Positions 1 to 8,046 of a DNA stretch of 54,868 nucleotides are shown in pieces. The notes beneath the pieces are model-generated. The model saw only the letters and a list, made by a program, of their open reading frames with translations. It did not search any database and was not told the DNA's origin. Positions within the stretch are counted from its first letter, which is position 1, and every line of letters starts with the position of its first letter. Where the stretch lies: positions 1 to 54,868 of the forward strand of contig DIZB01000013.1 of NCBI GenBank assembly GCA_002427805.1, in the 5' to 3' direction. This stretch comes from Candidatus Saccharibacteria bacterium UBA6039. GTDB taxonomy: Bacteria > Patescibacteriota > Saccharimonadia > Saccharimonadales > Saccharimonadaceae. Both the position numbers and the translations under genes were made by a program.

Positions 1-897
1 CTCGACTACATCGAACACCTTGAGGTAGAGGGTGGTCGTTCTGCCAAGACCGCCGAAAATTATAAGCTCTACCTTGAGCGTTTTGTCGAGTTTAGCGATA
101 ACATCGAAGTAGAAAAAATTACAACGGAGATGATTCGCAAATATAGGCTCTGGTTGAATCGTTATAAAAATGACAATGATAGTGAACTGGCAACGATTAC
201 CCAAAGCTATCACCTCATCGCACTTCGCGGCTTCCTCACCTATCTATCCAAGCGGGATATATCTAGCCTCTCACCAGAGAAAATTGAGCTTCCAAAAGTG
301 AGTCGCAAACAAGTGACCTTTCTCCATTACGACGAAGTCGAACGCCTGCTTGAGCACATTGATACCTCAAGTGAAGTTGGCCTGCGTGATCGCGCGTTGG
401 TTGAACTACTCTTTTCCAGCGGCCTTCGAGTTTCCGAGCTAGTTAATCTCAATCGAGATCACATTAATACCAAGCGACGCGAATTTATGGTGCGTGGAAA
501 AGGTCAAAAGGACCGTCCTATCTTTATTAGCGAAAGTGCAGCAAGTCACATTGATGATTACTTAGCAGGCCGCATGGATAACCTCGGCCCTCTCTTTTTA
601 AGTTATAGTCGCAATAATGTTGTCGATAATACCGGAAACTACAGGCGACTAACCGCCCGTAGCATTCAGCGTATCGTGACCCGCTATGCGAGACTCGCCG
701 GTATTACAAAGCATGTAAGCCCCCACACTATGCGCCATAGCTACGCGACTGATCTTCTTATGAACGGTGCTGATTTACGGAGCGTTCAGGCAATGCTCGG
801 ACATAGTAATATTAGTACAACACAGGTATATACCCACGTGACCGACCAGCACTTACGAGAAATCTACGAAAAGTTTCATAGCGAAACAACTGATTAA
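1..897 (+). CDS. Tyrosine recombinase, XerC/XerD type (5' end cut off by window)
   Basis: Site-specific tyrosine recombinase, probably the chromosome-dimer resolvase. The frame is open from the first base of the window, so the internal ATG at 130 is not the true start; the missing part is the very beginning of the N-terminal SAM-like DNA-binding domain. Counting from that ATG, the catalytic set is complete: R100 in GLRVSEL, K124 in the RGKGQK hairpin, H199 and R202 in HTMRH, H225 in LGHSN and the nucleophile Y234 in VYTHV. XerC, XerD and single-Xer (XerH/XerS-like) proteins cannot be told apart here. The gene is convergent with the pilus cluster and its stop codon overlaps the stop of the neighbouring minor-pilin gene by four bases. 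Confidence 0.93.
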   Translation, partial: LDYIEHLEVEGGRSAKTAENYKLYLERFVEFSDNIEVEKITTEMIRKYRLWLNRYKNDNDSELATITQSYHLIALRGFLTYLSKRDISSLSPEKIELPKVSRKQVTFLHYDEVERLLEHIDTSSEVGLRDRALVELLFSSGLRVSELVNLNRDHINTKRREFMVRGKGQKDRPIFISESAASHIDDYLAGRMDNLGPLFLSYSRNNVVDNTGNYRRLTARSIQRIVTRYARLAGITKHVSPHTMRHSYATDLLMNGADLRSVQAMLGHSNISTTQVYTHVTDQHLREIYEKFHSETTD

Positions 898-2072
898 GGG
901 CTACAGCTAGGACTTGCTACATAGTCAGCTACATTATCTGTAACACTGAAATCTTTACAAAAATTACCGGTAATATCGACTGCAGCATCCGGATAGGCTG
1001 GGTCGGTCACCTCAACACGGCTTTGAACTCGTCTGAATAAATCATTTGCTCGCCCTGTTGAATCAATTTCTGGCTGTACGCCATCAAATTTGACTGGACT
1101 ACCACCGTTAGAAAGGGTCACACTGTAGTTGGTTTTGTTATAGAGAGCACTTAGGCGCAAGTAAGCAACTCTGCTACCACCGTTAATCGGATCAGGAAGC
1201 GTTAAATCAACTGAGCAAGCATAACCACCTGCAGAGACACTACTCTTACAAGTGACTGCCTGAGGACCGTTACCTGCTGCTTTTGGCGATGAACGACTGT
1301 CACTCGTGAATAATTTGGTCGTATTAGCTGGAGTTGCAGATGGGTACAAGAAAAGTGTGTTTGCATCACTCTGTGTTGGTGCTGACGCATCAAGATTTGC
1401 AAGCGTGAAGCTACTTCCAATCTGAAAAAGCTGTGCTCGCATCAGTGATGGACGATTTGCAGGCCATGGTGAAACAAGCGGATAGACCGTTGAACCAAAT
1501 GGTAATAGATCAACAGCATAATTATTAGCAGCCCCTACGTCTTGAGGGCTATACCACTGGAGTGTCACTGTATTAAATGAACTACCTGCCGGCGCCACAA
1601 GCGGTATTACTTTTGAAGCGGAAGCGTCGAGTGAACCAAGGTAGTTTGCCGTTTGCAGATTGATCGTGACACATGTATAGGCCTGATCAAGCGTCACGTC
1701 ACCTGTACTTTGTGTCTGCTGCACTTTTTGTTCACCACTAGTAATTGTTTCGATGCCCGCTAAACCTTGATTACATGAGGAACTGCTAAGAGTGGCAGCA
1801 GCATCACCACAGACCTTGTGATTTGCAGATGTGTCACTTGCACAAATGGTTTGATACTGCAAAATCGCTCGTTTGCCATCCTCAACACCCGCCTGGGCTG
1901 AGTCGTAAGCACTTTGTGAAAGATCTTGGTTACTCGCCTGTTGCTGATCTTGTAACGTAATACGAATAAAGCTCACCGTGACAATCGTGATAAGAAGCAT
2001 CGTAAAAATAACGATAAATAGTGAGACGGCGCCTACTTGTTTCGTATATATACCCATCGTACGTCCTTTCAT
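894..2072 (-). CDS. Minor pilin, PilX/GspK-like
   Basis: Last gene of the minor-pilin cluster, 392 aa. The N-terminus has a short basic leader (MGIYTKQVG) followed directly by a long hydrophobic helix starting AVSLFIVIF. There is a Gly at the expected cleavage site but no Glu at +5, as in GspK/PilX pilins, which in studied systems sit at the filament tip or initiate assembly. The remaining about 350 residues are a Ser/Thr/Asn-rich extracellular domain with several Cys (for instance CASD, CGDAA, CNQG, CKSS, CSPS) that could form disulfides. ATG codons at residues 1 and 6 are both possible starts; the second gives a leader of usual length. It follows the PilW/GspJ-like gene with a one-base gap. 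Assignment rests on N-terminal pattern and gene order. Confidence 0.75.
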   Translation of the reverse strand: MKGRTMGIYTKQVGAVSLFIVIFTMLLITIVTVSFIRITLQDQQQASNQDLSQSAYDSAQAGVEDGKRAILQYQTICASDTSANHKVCGDAAATLSSSSCNQGLAGIETITSGEQKVQQTQSTGDVTLDQAYTCVTINLQTANYLGSLDASASKVIPLVAPAGSSFNTVTLQWYSPQDVGAANNYAVDLLPFGSTVYPLVSPWPANRPSLMRAQLFQIGSSFTLANLDASAPTQSDANTLFLYPSATPANTTKLFTSDSRSSPKAAGNGPQAVTCKSSVSAGGYACSVDLTLPDPINGGSRVAYLRLSALYNKTNYSVTLSNGGSPVKFDGVQPEIDSTGRANDLFRRVQSRVEVTDPAYPDAAVDITGNFCKDFSVTDNVADYVASPSCSP

Positions 2073-2073
2073 A

Positions 2074-2799
2074 CTATCTTATCGCATTTCCCGCTCGAAC
2101 GGCGAGCGTAAATTGCTGAACAGAACAATACGTCGGATCCGCCCCGCTGACACTTGGTGGTTTACATGAGGTCGAGCCACTGACGAGTGCGTTTTGGTCA
2201 TTAGTACCGATCAGGAAACTAATCGTATAAAGGCGCTCGTTTGTCTTGGCATCAATCGCGCCAGCTGCCGATGCAATACTGAAGCTATGGATTGCCAGGC
2301 TGTGATCTCCCGCGTTAAGAAGATCGACAGCATTTGTTGAAGCTATATCTGGATATTTACCATTCGTCTGCGTACAGTAGACTGCATTTGTATCCGGTAC
2401 CTTCACAAAACGGATGATCGTACTTGGTGTTGTAACATACACGTTCAGATTTGAGTCACTATAGTTATTCGTCGTAATCGCATTATTGATATTGACGCCG
2501 TAGTTCCAGATATAGCTATACTGGCCCACACAAAGTCGTCCGCCCCAAGCTGATTGAATATAATGACTACCCGTACCGGAGGCAATTGAAAATGGCACGG
2601 CCTGTGATATGCCACTTTGGAGCTCACTTGAAATTGAACGAGCCGATTGATTCACATCCTTGATTGTGAGGCCATGATTATAAATATTGCTAATCTGTAT
2701 GATAGTCAGGGCAATTGCAATAAGGAGCACAGAAATGAAACTCATTGAGAGCATCAACTCAATCAATGTAAAACCTTGCTTACTAACCGCGCGGATCAT
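2074..2799 (-). CDS. Minor pilin, PilW/GspJ-like
   Basis: Prepilin-like protein of 241 aa. The N-terminal motif QGFTLIELMLSMSF is a textbook type III leader: Gly at the cleavage site, Phe at +1, Glu at +5, then a hydrophobic helix of about 20 residues. The mature part is a secreted domain with Cys residues (CVGQ, YCTQ, CKPP, YCSV) likely to pair as disulfides outside the cell. It overlaps the upstream gene by 17 bases, so translation of the two is probably coupled. Position between the V/I-like and X/K-like genes supports a J-type minor pilin. Its substrate or adhesion partner is unknown. Confidence 0.8.
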   Translation of the reverse strand: MIRAVSKQGFTLIELMLSMSFISVLLIAIALTIIQISNIYNHGLTIKDVNQSARSISSELQSGISQAVPFSIASGTGSHYIQSAWGGRLCVGQYSYIWNYGVNINNAITTNNYSDSNLNVYVTTPSTIIRFVKVPDTNAVYCTQTNGKYPDIASTNAVDLLNAGDHSLAIHSFSIASAAGAIDAKTNERLYTISFLIGTNDQNALVSGSTSCKPPSVSGADPTYCSVQQFTLAVRAGNAIR

Positions 2800-3406
2800 A
2801 TAACCTCACAATCGTTCCAATCGTTGCTGGCACATTGCTCCCGTTGACTGGCCAACATGCCAAAATATGGAAATCAATAAAACCGGCATTCGCTTGCGTT
2901 GGATCACCGCTTGCTAATGATCGAACAGCCTCAACCCAAACACCCTGTGCTTCAACAGGACTCTTTGTGTAGTCAATCTGTGCAAAGCCAGTTGCAGACG
3001 TGAATTTTACGTTACTACTACCAGTAAGAAACGTCGCCGTATTGCTATTAATGATGAAGCTGCCATTTTGTGGTGTCGGACAGGTCGTTGATACACCCTG
3101 AAAGGTAGTTGCGCTGGTTATCGGTGTCGATGTAATGCCTGTGAGCATTGCAGCCCACTGCGCGGCTGGGCCAGTATATGTCACACTGGGTTGATAGGCG
3201 GCAACGTATGAATCGTGTAAAAACCGTAGTGACTCGGCCTGAGCATCTATCTGCTGACGTACGAGCGTAATTTCGAGAGAATGTTGCGTCGCGTTTGAGC
3301 CTTCATTCATAATAGACAAGCTTCCTACTACGACAAGACTAAAAACCGTCACTGCAAAGAGCACTTCGATCAACGTATCGCCTGGCTTAAAATGCTTTTT
3401 CAGCAT
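2783..3406 (-). CDS. Minor pilin, PilV/GspI-like
   Basis: 207-aa prepilin-like protein with leader MLKKHFKPG followed by DTLIEVLFAVTVFS. Glu +5 is present, but residue +1 is Asp instead of the usual Phe or Met, which is atypical for a class III signal. The hydrophobic helix runs to about residue 30 and is followed by a secreted domain with two Cys (TTCPTP near the middle, ILACWP near the C-terminus). It overlaps the neighbouring genes on both sides (7 bases with the H-like gene, 17 with the J-like gene), so the four minor pilins form one translationally coupled unit. Confidence 0.78.
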   Translation of the reverse strand: MLKKHFKPGDTLIEVLFAVTVFSLVVVGSLSIMNEGSNATQHSLEITLVRQQIDAQAESLRFLHDSYVAAYQPSVTYTGPAAQWAAMLTGITSTPITSATTFQGVSTTCPTPQNGSFIINSNTATFLTGSSNVKFTSATGFAQIDYTKSPVEAQGVWVEAVRSLASGDPTQANAGFIDFHILACWPVNGSNVPATIGTIVRLYDPRG

Positions 3407-4185
3407 GTAGAGGCATCTCCCATATCATTTGTGCGTATTTCAATGCCCGCCCCACTTGAAGCATAGGCATCAATCATAACCGCCAAGCCTCCAGCTACAA
3501 CCGCTCCGCCCGGATCGACACAAATACGTCTTTGACCTTGACCTGGAATACTATTACCCGCAACAATCATACTTGTAAGGTCAGTTACCGACCAACTATC
3601 AGCTGTAAAGGTATAGGTAATACCACTTTTAGGAGAACGTAGAATAAGAACACCGATGGAACGTGGCGTCGTTGGATTCTTAAAGCTTACCCCACTCACA
3701 GGCCATGCGATACGCGAACCCCACTCCACCGTATCAGTCGTTGTGGTAGTTGAGAGGAGCGACAATTTGTAGTCGTGTAGCTCGGTGATGTCACTGGAGT
3801 TATTGGCAATATAGTACGATGAGTCATTGGCGTTATAGCCAACAACTGAGTTAGCAGTAATAGTCGTGTCATCAATCGATACAAATCGTCCAATAATAAC
3901 ACAAGCACCCTGACCACGGGGTGTTGCCGGTGAACTTTGATCAACGGTGACAACGCCATTCGTATCACATGATATCGCGGCGTTAGACTGTGAATTATTG
4001 ACACTACTGACCTGTGCATATTGATCTTGGAGAGTCGTTTTGAGGGTTGTTACGCTGTCTTGATAGCGCTGGTTATTAATGGCAGTCCCAGACCCAGCCA
4101 AAATTGCGACAATAAGGCCTCCAGTGATCGCCAAAAAAAGCATCGTTTCAATAATCGTAAAACCGGGGTGAGATATGCTGCCCAT
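3400..4185 (-). CDS. Minor pilin, FimT/GspH-like, first gene of minor-pilin operon
   Basis: 261-aa prepilin-like protein; leader MGSISHPG then FTIIETMLFLAITGG, with Gly at the cleavage site, Phe +1 and Glu +5. The ectodomain is Thr/Ser-rich with Cys pairs. It is the first of four minor pilins whose order H-I-J-K is that of gspHIJK in type II secretion and of fimT-pilV-pilW-pilX in type IV pili. A -10 box (TATAAT, minus strand, 4195-4200) ends nine bases before the ATG, so the operon likely has its own leaderless or nearly leaderless transcript, separate from the peptidase gene upstream. Confidence 0.8.
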   Translation of the reverse strand: MGSISHPGFTIIETMLFLAITGGLIVAILAGSGTAINNQRYQDSVTTLKTTLQDQYAQVSSVNNSQSNAAISCDTNGVVTVDQSSPATPRGQGACVIIGRFVSIDDTTITANSVVGYNANDSSYYIANNSSDITELHDYKLSLLSTTTTTDTVEWGSRIAWPVSGVSFKNPTTPRSIGVLILRSPKSGITYTFTADSWSVTDLTSMIVAGNSIPGQGQRRICVDPGGAVVAGGLAVMIDAYASSGAGIEIRTNDMGDASTC

Positions 4186-4194
4186 TTACGCATA

Positions 4195-4200
4195 ATTATA
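4195..4200 (-). promoter_or_regulatory. -10 box of minor-pilin operon
   Basis: Minus-strand TATAAT nine bases before the ATG at 4185. Predicted transcription start is within about 2 bases of the ATG. I see no good -35 hexamer at the usual distance. Confidence 0.5.
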
Positions 4201-4225
4201 GCATAAGCGTTGTATCAACTACCGC

Positions 4226-5104
4226 TTAGAAGAAGCCGTAAAAATACGTACCAATAAGATACAGGCCGACAAACTGGGCCACAACAGTACCAAGGATCAG
4301 TAGTGGGCCAAATGATATATGAGAGTCTCGCTTCAAATTACCACGAATCATGCCAGGAATCACAATTAAACAGCCGATGAGGTTAGCTGCAAATAGCGCA
4401 ATGAACGCAAGGCGCCAGTCAGCTAGGAGCAGTGCAAGACCAAGACCCAATTTAATGTCACCAAAGCCTATCCAGCGACCTTTTGAGATAACATAGAGCA
4501 CGAAGTAGAGACCACTAAGGATAATCGCCGCAGTAACGATGCTAAGAATCGTAGCAATATGGTCTTTAGCCTCAATAACGGCTATGGCAGATGTTACGGC
4601 GCCAAGACCAATGAGTGTGAAATTTATTCGGTCTGGCAGCAAAAACCACTTCAAATCGTATACAAAAAGGATTGCCAGGCTCACTCCAGCAGCAAGCCAG
4701 ATCATAAGTCGTGCAATTTCAAGCGTGGTCGTAAGGCCATATGGCCAAAATGTATACGAAATCACAAAGAAAACGGCTACACCTAGCTCAATGAGTGGCT
4801 CCATGCGACCAATTTTATGGCGACAATTGCGACATTTACCACCAAGGCTTAGCCAGCTAAAAAGTGGGATCAGATCATACCAACGCAGTGTATATGAACA
4901 GTACAAACACTGTGAATGGTCATGGAGCGCATCTTTCTTCGTCAGCTTTTCTAGCCGTGCTAGCTCTTTTGCATTAACAGGTTCCCCTGCCGCTTTATCT
5001 TCAACCAGCTGACGGGCGCGAAGGCGCCATACCATTGCACCAGCGAAGCTACCAAAGCATAGTCCGATAAGCACAAGAGCGAGATATATAACGAGTTTAT
5101 CCAT
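4226..5104 (-). CDS. pilD: Prepilin peptidase, PilD/GspO (A24 family)
   Basis: Membrane aspartic protease that cleaves the leader of the pilins encoded here and N-methylates the new N-terminus in studied homologues. Both domains are present: an N-terminal cytoplasmic domain with two CxxC pairs (CLYC and CRNC) that bind zinc, and a polytopic peptidase domain with the two catalytic Asp, one in YDLKWFLLPD and one in the GxGD-type motif GFGD. The frame is open to an ATG at 5134, but that codon lies at the foot of the terminator stem of the preceding pilin gene; the ATG at 5104 (MDKLVIYLAL) puts the first membrane helix at the N-terminus as usual and is preferred. No clear Shine-Dalgarno is visible. 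Confidence 0.92.
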   Translation of the reverse strand: MDKLVIYLALVLIGLCFGSFAGAMVWRLRARQLVEDKAAGEPVNAKELARLEKLTKKDALHDHSQCLYCSYTLRWYDLIPLFSWLSLGGKCRNCRHKIGRMEPLIELGVAVFFVISYTFWPYGLTTTLEIARLMIWLAAGVSLAILFVYDLKWFLLPDRINFTLIGLGAVTSAIAVIEAKDHIATILSIVTAAIILSGLYFVLYVISKGRWIGFGDIKLGLGLALLLADWRLAFIALFAANLIGCLIVIPGMIRGNLKRDSHISFGPLLILGTVVAQFVGLYLIGTYFYGFF

Positions 5105-5137
5105 TACCATTAAGCATACCAGTTTTATGGCCAAACA

Positions 5138-5165
5138 AAAACCTCCGAGTTACCTCGGAGGTTTT
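5138..5165 (-). terminator. Intrinsic terminator after the major pilin gene
   Basis: Perfect 9-bp stem ACCTCCGAG/CTCGGAGGT (5141-5149 with 5154-5162), lengthened by A/T pairs, loop of four bases. On the minus strand it is followed by a TTTTGTTT run, so it ends the pilin transcript before pilD. Confidence 0.85.
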
Positions 5166-5185
5166 AGAGATATCACGCTCGTATT

Positions 5186-5662
5186 CTAGTGATTATCAAC
5201 ACAGTACGGTGTTGACTGGCCTTCAAGATAGATCGTAAGAGCAAACTGCCTTGCAGTTCCAGCGACAGTCGCACCGTCGGTGCCACAAACTGCTTTGTAC
5301 GCATACGCTATTTGTCCCTGTGCCGGCGTTGAACCGTCGACAAAGACATATGGACCAGTTGTTGGGTCTTGGTAGTCACTACCCGCCGTATTAGCCGAGG
5401 TGCCTGCTAGGTAATGCTGAACAAATGACTTACCGCTCGTAAGAGTAATGAGAGACGTAGGAATTGAGCCTCTGTTATTATTAACGTAGCTCGTTACCTG
5501 TGTCAGCACTCGTGCAACATCATTGCGACGCTGGGTGTCACGTTGGCTTCTTTGTAGTGCTGGGAGAGCAATAAATACCATCAAGAAGATCAGTCCTGCG
5601 ATTGCAAGAACCAACACAACTTCGATAATCGTAAATCCTTTTTCTTTTCGTGTAACGTTCAT
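5186..5662 (-). CDS. Major type IV pilin, PilA-like
   Basis: Probable structural subunit of the pilus. Leader MNVTRKEKG, then FTIIEVVLVLAIAGL with Glu +5, a hydrophobic helix, and a short polar ectodomain with a C-terminal Cys pair (AVCGTDG and PYCVDNH) that would form the usual D-region disulfide loop. Mature length of about 150 residues fits a major pilin. The frame opens at 5686 (MRKVEKIH...), but an AAAGGTGG ribosome-binding site placed 11 bases before the ATG at 5662 and the normal leader length favour the second start. It has its own terminator directly downstream, which suggests a high-level separate transcript. Confidence 0.85.
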   Translation of the reverse strand: MNVTRKEKGFTIIEVVLVLAIAGLIFLMVFIALPALQRSQRDTQRRNDVARVLTQVTSYVNNNRGSIPTSLITLTSGKSFVQHYLAGTSANTAGSDYQDPTTGPYVFVDGSTPAQGQIAYAYKAVCGTDGATVAGTARQFALTIYLEGQSTPYCVDNH

Positions 5663-5745
5663 ATGAATTTTTTCCACCTTTCGCATGAACTTTATTAATG
5701 GCGCATGGCGCTTAAGCTAATAGTACGCCAAAGGTGATAATCTGT

Positions 5746-6957
5746 CTAGACATTAATGCCGTTGACTAAGCTATAAATAGGTAAAAGAATTGCCCCCACC
5801 ATACCACCGGCCACAATCGCAAGCACTACCATAAGAATTGGTTCAATGGATGTTGAGATTGTGCGAATTTGCTCATCAAGTTCGTCTTCATACACCTGCG
5901 CCACTTTTCCCATCATTTCATCAATACGACCCGATTGTTCACCAATCTTAATCATCTGTGGCACAAGCGACAATATGTAATCTTCAGGTTGTAGTGCGAC
6001 GGACAGCGCCTTACCACCCTTTACCTTTTCGGCTGCTCGTAAGATCCCTTTCGCAAGAACTGTATTGTTAATCGCCTTTGATGTAATCGCCAGCATATCA
6101 AGCATACTCACGCCAGTACTCAGTAGTGTTTGACCGGTACGCGTAAAGCGCGCCATATAGAGCTTACGGAACATGCTTCCAAAAACAGGTACATTGAGCT
6201 TAAACGTATCTTTAAATTTAATACCCGACTCGGTCTTAAGGTATTGAATGAAAAAGTAGATACCGATTCCGACGACAATAACCACAATCCACCAGAAATG
6301 TGATAAGAAACTGGCAACGTTTACCATAATCTGTGTAATCCACGGAAGTTGCTTCTTGAGATCGTGGTAGAGTTTTTCAACTTGTGGCACGACCGTAAAG
6401 AGCATGAATGCCATCACGCCGAAGATAACAACGAGCACAATCAGCGGGTACGTGAGAGCGCCGCGAATCTTACTTGTTGTCGCAGCATCTTTTTCCTGTT
6501 GGTTAGCAACACGTATCAGTGAATCATCAAGCGTTCCTGAAAGCTCACCAGCTGAAACAAGCGCAATAAAGACCGCATCGAACACCTGTGGGTGCTTCGC
6601 AAACGAGTCAGAGAGCGCTTTTCCTCCTTCTACTCCAGCGGTAATCTCTTGGATAATGGATTGCATTTGTTTATTTTGCGTCTGTTCAAGAACGGTGTGA
6701 AGACTCTGCGCCATCGGCAGTCCTGCACCAATAAGTGTGGCAAGCTGACGTGTAAAAACGATTTTATCCTTCGTCGTAATACGACCAGACAGTTTCGCAA
6801 AGATGTTTCCCTGCTCTGACTCTTCCTTAATAACCAGCGGCGTAAAACCTTGCTCAATCAAAAGATGGGCTGCTGCTGATTCGGAATCAGCCTGCAAGGT
6901 CGACTTGGTAATTTTATTTGAGGCTTGATCGCGCGCTTCGTAGGAGAATTTTTTCAT
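5746..6957 (-). CDS. pilC: Type IV pilus inner-membrane platform protein PilC/GspF
   Basis: 403-aa polytopic protein on which pilin subunits are added or removed by PilB and PilT. Two GspF domains are visible as a repeat: helical cytoplasmic segments (with AGLPMAQSLHTVLEQ in the first and TGVSMLDMLAI in the second), each followed by membrane helices, and the family C-terminus ILMVVLAIVAGGMVGAILLPIYSL. The N-terminal stretch MKKFSYEARDQASNK is typical. It follows pilT with a two-base gap and is the last gene of the pilM-pilC operon before the pilin. Confidence 0.95.
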   Translation of the reverse strand: MKKFSYEARDQASNKITKSTLQADSESAAAHLLIEQGFTPLVIKEESEQGNIFAKLSGRITTKDKIVFTRQLATLIGAGLPMAQSLHTVLEQTQNKQMQSIIQEITAGVEGGKALSDSFAKHPQVFDAVFIALVSAGELSGTLDDSLIRVANQQEKDAATTSKIRGALTYPLIVLVVIFGVMAFMLFTVVPQVEKLYHDLKKQLPWITQIMVNVASFLSHFWWIVVIVVGIGIYFFIQYLKTESGIKFKDTFKLNVPVFGSMFRKLYMARFTRTGQTLLSTGVSMLDMLAITSKAINNTVLAKGILRAAEKVKGGKALSVALQPEDYILSLVPQMIKIGEQSGRIDEMMGKVAQVYEDELDEQIRTISTSIEPILMVVLAIVAGGMVGAILLPIYSLVNGINV

Positions 6958-6959
6958 TT

Positions 6960-8030
6960 CTAGCCTCGCATGAGCCTCTCGAATTCAACCAAGTCAACAG
7001 CGAATTCACGAGCATTGTCATACGTGACCGTACCAGCTTGTACAAGGCCGGCAAGCGTGCGATCCATTGTCTGCATACCCTGGTCAGCACCCGTTTGGAT
7101 AACAGCGTCAAGTTGGTGTGCCTTGCCTTCTCGAATAATGTTTCGAACAGCTGGGTTAGCCACCAATACTTCAGCCGCCACCACTCGGCCACCACCAATT
7201 GCTGGAACGAGGCGCTGCGAACAAATTGCCATCAAAATATTTGAAAGCTGTGCACGAATCTGTGGCTGTTGGTGCGGAGGGAAGACGTCAATCATACGAT
7301 CGATTGATTGGGCAGCACTGTTGGTGTGAAGCGTTGCAAACACCAAGTGTCCCGTTTCAGCGATCGTAATGGCAGCTGAAATTGTTTCAAGGTCACGCAT
7401 CTCACCAATCAATACAACATCTGGGTCCTGACGCAGACTTGAACGAAGTGCTGCGCTAAATGAATACGTGTCGTAGTGGACTTCACGTTGTACAATGACT
7501 GACTTTTTTGATTTATGTGTAAACTCAATTGGGTCTTCAATCGTAATAATATGTTGTGAGCGCTCGGTATTAATCTTGTCGACAAGCGCAGCAAGCGTTG
7601 TCGATTTACCACTTCCCGTTGGGCCAGTTACAAGAACAAGACCACGAGGATAATCAGCAAAGCTCATAACGATGTTTGGCATACCAAGCTCCGTGACCGA
7701 TTTAATTTCATTTGGAATCAAACGAAGGGCGGCTGCCAGATTGCCACGTTCATGATAGGCATTCACACGGAAACGTCCGAGTGTGCCAAAGGCGAAACTA
7801 AAGTCAAATTCTTTGTCCTTTAAGAGAATTTGGCGTTGATCTTGGTCGAGAATGGCAAAGACAAGTGTCTCAACAGCTTGCTCATCGAGCGGATTAAAGC
7901 CAGGAGCCGGTAAAAGTGAGCCGTCAATACGAAGCATCGGTGGAAGACCGACCTGTAAGTGAAGGTCCGATGCACGCTTACGAACTACCTCCTCGAGGAG
8001 TACTTCGATCCTTAGTTCTTGATTATTCAT
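6960..8030 (-). CDS. pilT: Pilus retraction ATPase PilT
   Basis: Hexameric ATPase that drives pilus retraction and twitching. Walker A GPTGSGKST lies near residue 140, followed by the Asp-box region TIEDPIEFTH, Walker B DPDVVLIGEMRD and the His-box GHLVFATLHT. Length (356 aa) is that of PilT. The N-terminal domain begins with ELRIEVLLEEVVRKRASDLHLQ, the usual PilT start. Together with pilB it shows that the pilus is dynamic. It is encoded 16 bases after pilB. Confidence 0.96.
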   Translation of the reverse strand: MNNQELRIEVLLEEVVRKRASDLHLQVGLPPMLRIDGSLLPAPGFNPLDEQAVETLVFAILDQDQRQILLKDKEFDFSFAFGTLGRFRVNAYHERGNLAAALRLIPNEIKSVTELGMPNIVMSFADYPRGLVLVTGPTGSGKSTTLAALVDKINTERSQHIITIEDPIEFTHKSKKSVIVQREVHYDTYSFSAALRSSLRQDPDVVLIGEMRDLETISAAITIAETGHLVFATLHTNSAAQSIDRMIDVFPPHQQPQIRAQLSNILMAICSQRLVPAIGGGRVVAAEVLVANPAVRNIIREGKAHQLDAVIQTGADQGMQTMDRTLAGLVQAGTVTYDNAREFAVDLVEFERLMRG

Positions 8031-8046
8031 AGTGTCCCACCCTTCA

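Noticed and set aside
4539..5012. Plus-strand open frame opposite pilD
   Set aside because: Shadow of the prepilin peptidase gene in a different frame.
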